From NCBI GenBank assembly GCA_041686915.1, contig JAWLDB010000085.1:1-10878 (forward strand): 10,878 nt of DNA, read 5' to 3'. The position numbers were made by a program, and so were the translations under genes. This document shows positions 6,373 through 10,878 of the stretch, piece after piece. Under the pieces are notes generated by a model. That model did no database searches, was not told the origin of the DNA, and was given only the letters and a program-made list of their open reading frames with translations. Every line of letters starts with the position of its first letter. Position 1 is the first letter of the stretch. Source of the stretch: JAWLDB01 sp041686915 (GTDB lineage Bacteria > Bacillota > UBA994 > UBA5500).

Positions 6373-7104
6373 CTAAGGTTTTTTGTTTGCTACAAACACA
6401 GCTCTGCCACTGCTTACGTCCAACTGTCCAGACGCCAGTGTTGTTTTCTTGTCGGTACGAACCTTGTCCAACATGCTTACTAAAGCCTGTACCTTCTGTT
6501 GCAGATTTCCGGCATCGCCGATAACGATGCGCAACGGGTCACGCGTCCACAGCACGATGCTATTGGAATTAGCCACATTGATTTCTGAGATTTGGGATAG
6601 CATATACGGAGACATTGTTGACAGACATTCCTGGGCGACCGCCCAACCGGAGTTGTCGGGCAATCTCTGCCCAACGGTGAGGAAGCCATGGCGCAATCCG
6701 GAAATCACAGGTAAGTTGAGTGACGCAAAATCTTTAGTTACAGCCAACACTCGGCCGGTTTTGTCAATCTCCAGCCAACCTGTAAAAGCGGGTATCGCCG
6801 CGACACCTACATTTTCCTCGATTTGGATGCGGAGAGTGCCTGGGATTGAGCGCCTCACTTCAGCCGCAACGATGCGATTATCAGCCACCAATCGGTCACG
6901 CACCTGGTTAAGGTCAACCTTAAGCAGGTTCATGCCACGACTGATTCCGGCAATCTGCTCAACTTCCCAGGGGCTTAGCAGAGTGCTACCTTCGACTGAG
7001 ATGGCACGAATGGCAAAAAACCAAGGGGCTTGTACCACCTGCCAGCAAAAAAGAAGGAGCAGTATCACCAATAAAGCTATTTTGGTTTTTTTGGATGATC
7101 GCAT
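6373..7104 (-). CDS. ftsQ: Cell division protein FtsQ/DivIB
   Basis: FtsQ/DivIB is a single-pass divisome protein that recruits or stabilises FtsL and FtsB/DivIC and so helps activate septal wall synthesis. The ATG at 7104 follows AGGAGG with 8 bases of spacing. The 243-residue product has a short basic cytoplasmic tail, one membrane segment (about residues 8-26) and a POTRA domain (about 29-97). The POTRA holds FFAIRAISVEGSTLLSPWEV, GMNLLKVDLNQVRDRL and RRSIPGTLRIQIEENV; a beta domain ends near 230. The cytoplasmic tail is very short compared with B. subtilis DivIB. The gene lies between murA and DUF881, replacing divIB in the reference order. The assignment to the family is firm; the FtsQ or DivIB name is a matter of convention. 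Confidence 0.94.
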   Translation of the reverse strand: MRSSKKTKIALLVILLLLFCWQVVQAPWFFAIRAISVEGSTLLSPWEVEQIAGISRGMNLLKVDLNQVRDRLVADNRIVAAEVRRSIPGTLRIQIEENVGVAAIPAFTGWLEIDKTGRVLAVTKDFASLNLPVISGLRHGFLTVGQRLPDNSGWAVAQECLSTMSPYMLSQISEINVANSNSIVLWTRDPLRIVIGDAGNLQQKVQALVSMLDKVRTDKKTTLASGQLDVSSGRAVFVANKKP

Positions 7105-7191
7105 GGTTGCTGCCTCCTCTTATTTTAGCACAGATTTTACGTAAAGTAATGCTGAACACAGGCACACACAAATGCTACCGATAAACCACCT

Positions 7192-7219
7192 ATAGGGTCG
7201 GACAGATGTCCGACCCTAT
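7192..7219 (-). repeat. perfect 12-bp inverted repeat in the murA-ftsQ spacer
   Basis: Arms ATAGGGTCGGAC and GTCCGACCCTAT enclose a 4-base loop, starting 4 bases after the murA stop on the minus strand. No T-run follows (AGGTGGTTTATC), so it does not look like a standard intrinsic terminator. It could protect or process mRNA, or be a dispersed palindrome. A 7-base direct repeat, CACCTAT, lies on both sides (7187-7193 and 7229-7235, the second inside the murA end). The remaining spacer to ftsQ has a TTTACGTAAA palindrome (7132-7141) and only a poor promoter match. Confidence 0.6.
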
Positions 7220-7223
7220 TCTG

Positions 7224-8480
7224 CTAATCACCTATGCGCTCTACCCTTGCACCAAGTGCCCGCAGATAATCTTCCAGCCGCTCATATCCACGGTCAATAT
7301 GGTGTACGTCCTCAATTACAGTAATATCGTCAGCGGCTAATGCCGCTAAGACTAAGGCAGCTCCCGCGCGCAGGTCGCTGGCACTGACCTGGGCGCTAGT
7401 CAAGGCTGGCACACCCTTAATCACCGCAGTACGGTCGTTCACTTTGATGTTAGCCCCCATGCGACGCAGCTCGTCAACGTGCTTGAACCTGCTCTCAAAC
7501 ACTGTTTCGGTAACAATGCTGGTGCCTTTTGCCAGGCAGAGCAATGCCATCATCGGGGCCTGCAGGTCGGTAGGGAACCCTGGATACGGCAGTGTGCGCA
7601 GAGATTCAATCGCTACAAGACGATCCTTCGCCTTAAGTAGGATGCTATCATCTTCCACTTTCACACACGCACCCATCTCGCGCAACTTGGCCAGAAGTGA
7701 CTCCAGATGTTCAGGAATAACATTGCTGACCTTTACTTCACCACCGGTAATAGCTCCTGCCAGTAAATAAGTCCCTGCCACGATACGATCAGGAATGATG
7801 GTGTAATCGGCCCCGTTCAAGGCGTCCACACCCTCAATACGAATAACATCGGTGCCTGCACCCTTCACATTGGCACCCATTACGTTGAGGAAGTTTTGCA
7901 GGTCAATGATCTCCGGTTCCTTGGCGGCATTGCTAAGAATGGTCTGCCCCTTGGCAAGGGTTGCTGCCATCATGAGGTTCTCGGTAGCACCGACGCTGGG
8001 GTAATCCAGATGAATGGTTGCCCCCCGCAAGCCCTTAGCCTGTGCCTTGATAAAGCCGTGCTTTTCCTCGATTTCTGCGCCTAGTTCGCGCAGGCCCTTT
8101 AAATGCAGGTCAATTGGCCGCGAGCCGATTGCACAGCCGCCTGGGTACGACACCTTGGTATACCCAAAGCGCGCCAGCAAGGCACCCATGACAATGATGG
8201 AAGACCTCATCTCACGCATCAGCGTCTCAGGAACGTCCTGGCTTACCAACGGTTCCGCCCTTATGTAGGCAACACCACCCTGGCCCTTAACTTCAGCTCC
8301 CAAGGTAGAAATGATGCTCAACATTACGTCAATGTCTGTTAACGCCGGCAAACCGCGAATGACGCATTGATCAGGGGTTAGCAGCGACGCTGCCAGGATG
8401 GGCAGGGCAGCATTTTTGGCTCCCGGGATCCTGACTGTTCCGTGTAGTGGTCGTCCGCCAGATATTACAATTCTTTCCAT
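7224..8480 (-). CDS. murA: UDP-N-acetylglucosamine 1-carboxyvinyltransferase MurA
   Basis: MurA transfers enolpyruvyl from phosphoenolpyruvate to UDP-GlcNAc, the first committed step of peptidoglycan precursor synthesis, in the cytoplasm. The 418-residue length is typical. Catalytic residues are all visible: Lys22-Asn23 in RIPGAKNAALPILA, the active cysteine in PGGCAIGSRPIDLHLKG (Cys116), Asp305 in PGFPTDLQAP, and Arg397 in HIDRGYERLEDYL. A cysteine rather than aspartate in the loop predicts sensitivity to fosfomycin at the target level. The ATG at 8480 follows GGGGTGA with 10 bases of spacing. It stands directly between murG and ftsQ, where many relatives carry murC and murB; those must lie elsewhere if present. 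Low-GC Gram-positives often carry a second murA; none is seen here. Confidence 0.98.
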   Translation of the reverse strand: MERIVISGGRPLHGTVRIPGAKNAALPILAASLLTPDQCVIRGLPALTDIDVMLSIISTLGAEVKGQGGVAYIRAEPLVSQDVPETLMREMRSSIIVMGALLARFGYTKVSYPGGCAIGSRPIDLHLKGLRELGAEIEEKHGFIKAQAKGLRGATIHLDYPSVGATENLMMAATLAKGQTILSNAAKEPEIIDLQNFLNVMGANVKGAGTDVIRIEGVDALNGADYTIIPDRIVAGTYLLAGAITGGEVKVSNVIPEHLESLLAKLREMGACVKVEDDSILLKAKDRLVAIESLRTLPYPGFPTDLQAPMMALLCLAKGTSIVTETVFESRFKHVDELRRMGANIKVNDRTAVIKGVPALTSAQVSASDLRAGAALVLAALAADDITVIEDVHHIDRGYERLEDYLRALGARVERIGD

Positions 8481-8556
8481 AGTTATGCCTTCACCCCACT
8501 TTCTTACTAGGGTCGTTTAGTCAGATGGCCATCAAGACAGCAAAACTGCCTGAAGC

Positions 8557-8619
8557 CGGGTTACAGATACATTGTATGGCTGTGCGCCACAGAGTGTGAC
8601 AGCCTGCTTGTCCAACCCG
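8557..8619 (-). other. structured murG-murA spacer (nested inverted repeats)
   Basis: The 141-base spacer (8481-8621) contains no supported gene. On the minus strand CGGGTT (8619-8614) can pair with AACCCG (8562-8557), enclosing a hairpin GGCTGTCACA / TGTG-GCGC bulge-ACAGCC (8604-8578), a 10-bp stem with a 4-base bulge and a 3-base loop. An imperfect palindrome ATACAATGTAT lies beside it. It could be an RNA leader, an attenuator or a weak terminator before murA; no T-run follows. I do not recognise a known riboswitch. The structure is read by eye, with no folding calculation. Confidence 0.3.
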
Positions 8620-8621
8620 TT

Positions 8622-9734
8622 TCAGGACCTGCTAAGTTGAGCGACCAATCTGACCAGATCATCAGTTGCATGGGGGAAACTGGCTTGCCTACTGTTATCT
8701 GCCATCTGGGATAACCGCTCACGATTACCCAGCAAGCTAGCTACATTATCGAGCAACGTTTGTTTGGTGAGTAGTTGGTCTTTGATCATCAAAGCGGCAC
8801 CTTTGCCTACCAGCGAGTTGGCATTATGCTCCTGGTGATTATCTGTGACGTTGGGCGAAGGTATGATAATGGCCGGGACGCCGACGGCAGCAATCTCAGC
8901 CAGCGTGCTTGAGCCAGCCCTCGAAATCACCAGATCTGCAGCCCCTAGGGCCGCCGGCATGTCATACATAAAGCGTATTACTTGCCACCGGTCAGCAACT
9001 GCAGCTGGCAGGTTGTACTGGTCTTTCCATTCTGCAATTCTGTCAAAGTAGCGATCACCAGTTATCTGCAGGAGGAGGGTATCTGGCGTTTGCAGCAAGT
9101 CAGGAGCCGCTTCAGCTAACACACGATTCATCTGTAATGCGCCTCCGCTCCCTCCAACGGCCACAATTATCTTGCTGCCAACCGGCAGACCAAGGCGTTG
9201 TCGAGCTGTCTCCTTCGAAATCTCAAAGAATGCACCTCTTATGGGCATACCAGTCACGACTACTTTGCGAGCATGAGTCAGTTTCTGCTGTCCCTCATTA
9301 TGGCTGACTGCTACCACATGCACAAAGCGCGAGAGCGCGCGTGTAGTAAGCCCTGGAAACGCATTTTGCTCATGTATCAATGTCGGAACACCGGACAGCG
9401 CAGCTGCCAGGATAGCAGGCCCACTAACATATCCGCCTGTACCTACGGCAACGTCTGGCTGAAACTCACGAACTATTCTCCTGGCCTGCTGCAACCCTGC
9501 TGCCGCCAACAGCAAACTGCGAGCAGCCAACAACGGATTCTTGCGTGACAGTCCTGCGACTGACACAGTCTGCAGATTGAAGCCCTCTTTGGGAACCAGT
9601 CGGGTTTCCATACCTTTCTCAGTTCCAATGAACATCACTTCAACTTCCTGCTTGACCGCCTTCAGCGCCTTGGCGATGGCAACTGCTGGATAAATGTGTC
9701 CTCCTGTACCACCGCCTGCAAAAAGTACCCGCAT
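8622..9734 (-). CDS. murG: MurG, lipid II-forming N-acetylglucosaminyltransferase
   Basis: MurG adds GlcNAc from UDP-GlcNAc to lipid I on the inner face of the membrane, giving lipid II (GT28 family, GT-B fold). The 370 residues are close to the usual length. The N-terminal acceptor domain has the glycine loop FAGGGTGGHIYPAVAIA (residues 5-21), a second loop VGTGGYVSGP (97-106) and HEQNAFPGLTTR (121-132). The C-terminal donor domain shows GGSGGALQMN (194-203), SRAGSSTLAEIAAVGVPAI (271-289) and NHQEHNA (299-305), which bind UDP-GlcNAc. The ATG at 9734 starts 14 bases after the ftsW/spoVE stop. Its ribosome site is weak (GGGTGA about 7 bases upstream), which may reflect coupling to the preceding gene. 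Identification is certain. Confidence 0.98.
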   Translation of the reverse strand: MRVLFAGGGTGGHIYPAVAIAKALKAVKQEVEVMFIGTEKGMETRLVPKEGFNLQTVSVAGLSRKNPLLAARSLLLAAAGLQQARRIVREFQPDVAVGTGGYVSGPAILAAALSGVPTLIHEQNAFPGLTTRALSRFVHVVAVSHNEGQQKLTHARKVVVTGMPIRGAFFEISKETARQRLGLPVGSKIIVAVGGSGGALQMNRVLAEAAPDLLQTPDTLLLQITGDRYFDRIAEWKDQYNLPAAVADRWQVIRFMYDMPAALGAADLVISRAGSSTLAEIAAVGVPAIIIPSPNVTDNHQEHNANSLVGKGAALMIKDQLLTKQTLLDNVASLLGNRERLSQMADNSRQASFPHATDDLVRLVAQLSRS

Positions 9735-9748
9735 CTCTCAATCACCCA

Positions 9749-10867
9749 TCATTCCCGGACATATTTGGATATATTAAGCAGTATACCAATAGAACCCATA
9801 GTAAATACCAGTGACGACCCGCCAAAACTGATGAGCGGCAACGGGATACCTGTGGTCGGAATACTGCCTGTGATGACTGCTACATTAATAATGGCCTGAA
9901 GGCCGATCATCGTAGTCAGCGCAACGGCCAACAACGTTGAGAAGTCATCTGGCGCGCTCATTGCGATTTTGAACCCTCTCCAGATGAACAAGCCAAACAG
10001 CACGACTATGGTGGCTGTTCCTAAGAAGCCGAGCTCCTCGCCTATAACTGACAAAATGAAGTCCGTATGCGGTTCCGGCAAATAGAAGCGTTTCTGGAAA
10101 CCCTGACTTAGTCCTCGCCCAAATAACCCGCCAGGACCAAGCGCAAACCAGGATTGGATGATTTGGAATCCCGTGTTCAGCGGATCCTTCCAGGGGTTCC
10201 AGAAGTTGAGCCGTGCCAACCGATAGGGTGCAATCGCTATTAAACCTGCGACGCCTGCCATTGCCATGCCGCCTAGACCGAAGATATGCTGCCAGCGTGC
10301 CCCGCCCACGACCATCAGCGTAGCGGCGATTGCACCGATAGCAATCGCAGTGCCGAGATCAGGCTCTAACACCACCAAGCCACAAATCAGTCCTGTCACC
10401 AGCAAAACTGGCAATAAACCTGTCTTGAAGTCCTCCATTCGCTTACCCTTAATGCTGATTAACCGGGCGAGATACAACGAAAGGGCCAGCTTAGCAACCT
10501 CAGAGGGTTGGATGGTCTGCCCAGCTATTGAGATCCATCTTTGCGCACCATTACGTTCGACGCCTACGCCAGGTATAAGCACCAGTATCAACAGCAGGAC
10601 ACTAATTAGCAAGCCAAACTTGGATAGCCTGGCCAGTTGCCAGTAGTTAAGCTTCATCCCCAGGAACAAGGCAACAACACCGATTAACGCCCAAGTCAAT
10701 TGCCTGCGTGCAAAGTAGTAGTTATATCCATCGGGGTCAAGCTCGGTAGCCGTCATATTGCGCGAGACGTACTCACTCGCACTGTAGACCATTACCAGAC
10801 CTATGCCTACCAACAGCAGAGTGGTAACCAGCAGCACGAAATCCGGACTATGCTTCCGTTGACGCAT
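9749..10867 (-). CDS. ftsW: FtsW/SpoVE, SEDS-family lipid II polymerase
   Basis: SEDS proteins polymerise lipid II into glycan strands together with a class B penicillin-binding protein. FtsW serves division and SpoVE the spore cortex. The 372-residue product has about ten membrane segments. It carries the catalytic aspartate in VLEPDLGTA (Asp170), IQPSEVAKLAL (119-129), NPWKDPLNTGFQIIQS, the signature LPEPHTDFILSVIGEELG (263-280) and ISFGGSSL near the end. Position before murG equals spoVE in B. subtilis, and the start SPDFVLLVTTLLLVGIGLVMVYSAS resembles SpoVE, but many clostridia use this gene as ftsW; sequence alone does not decide. The first outer loop is about ten residues longer than in B. 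subtilis SpoVE (residues 32-50). The ATG at 10867 aligns with homologues, but the bases before it are a run of C on this strand, so no ribosome site can be seen. Confidence 0.95.
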   Translation of the reverse strand: MRQRKHSPDFVLLVTTLLLVGIGLVMVYSASEYVSRNMTATELDPDGYNYYFARRQLTWALIGVVALFLGMKLNYWQLARLSKFGLLISVLLLILVLIPGVGVERNGAQRWISIAGQTIQPSEVAKLALSLYLARLISIKGKRMEDFKTGLLPVLLVTGLICGLVVLEPDLGTAIAIGAIAATLMVVGGARWQHIFGLGGMAMAGVAGLIAIAPYRLARLNFWNPWKDPLNTGFQIIQSWFALGPGGLFGRGLSQGFQKRFYLPEPHTDFILSVIGEELGFLGTATIVVLFGLFIWRGFKIAMSAPDDFSTLLAVALTTMIGLQAIINVAVITGSIPTTGIPLPLISFGGSSLVFTMGSIGILLNISKYVRE

Positions 10868-10870
10868 CTC

Positions 10871-10878
10871 GGGGGGGG
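10871..10878. other. terminal poly-G run, probable assembly or read-end artefact
   Basis: The last eight bases are all G on the plus strand and directly precede the ftsW/spoVE start on the minus strand (as C). The place where a Shine-Dalgarno is expected is therefore occupied by a homopolymer that cannot act as one. A run of G at the very end of a sequence is typical of no-signal calls in two-colour sequencing. The bases should not be read as real leader sequence. Confidence 0.5.

Noticed and set aside
6383..7144. A 253-codon plus-strand open frame opposite ftsQ
   Set aside because: It mirrors a real gene with a conserved domain, and its own translation shows no family features.
7122..7150. 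A TAAAAT -10-like hexamer before ftsQ
   Set aside because: No acceptable -35 lies 16-18 bases upstream, so it was not called a promoter.
1..10878. Search for mobile elements, CRISPR-like repeats, tRNA or rRNA, and cryptic gene systems
   Set aside because: All long frames on the minus strand are conserved dcw or sporulation genes, spacers are under about 160 bases, and no repeat array, transposase or RNA gene was seen.

Overview
The window is the downstream half of a division and cell-wall (dcw) gene cluster that runs directly into the early sporulation sigma-factor locus of an endospore-forming Firmicute. All eleven genes lie on the minus strand, so transcription runs from high to low coordinates. 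The order ftsW/spoVE - murG - murA - ftsQ/divIB - DUF881 - sbp - ftsA - ftsZ - spoIIGA - sigE - sigG matches the Bacillus subtilis layout, except that murA stands where B. subtilis has murB. SpoIIGA, pro-sigma-E and sigma-G together show a spore former. Base composition is moderate by eye (about half G+C, not counted). Strong Shine-Dalgarno sequences and the absence of outer-membrane or AT-rich Bacillus features suggest a clostridial or Peptococcaceae-type lineage. I cannot name the genus.

Right part (10867 to 5280): lipid II polymerisation (FtsW/SpoVE), lipid II synthesis (MurG, MurA), the divisome protein FtsQ/DivIB, a membrane-anchored DUF881 protein and the small basic membrane protein Sbp. 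Spacing is tight, apart from two spacers of 119-141 bases on either side of murA that carry strong inverted repeats. Middle part (5188 to 2779): a likely sigma-H-type promoter, then ftsA and ftsZ, closed by a textbook intrinsic terminator. Left part (2773 to 1): a promoter with a perfect Spo0A box and unusually wide -35/-10 spacing drives spoIIGA and sigE. It is followed by a terminator and by a separate sigma-F/sigma-G-type promoter in front of sigG, which runs off the left edge.

The logic is that of the classical sporulation switch. Sigma-H can raise FtsA/FtsZ for the asymmetric septum. Spo0A~P turns on spoIIGA-sigE, giving an inactive pro-sigma-E and the membrane protease that matures it. 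Forespore sigma-F then switches on sigG. The gene content is conventional. The most useful new information is in the intergenic promoters, the correct start codons and a few departures from the reference layout. I found no mobile elements, CRISPR arrays, tRNA/rRNA genes or unknown gene systems. The longest gene-free stretch is about 150 bases.
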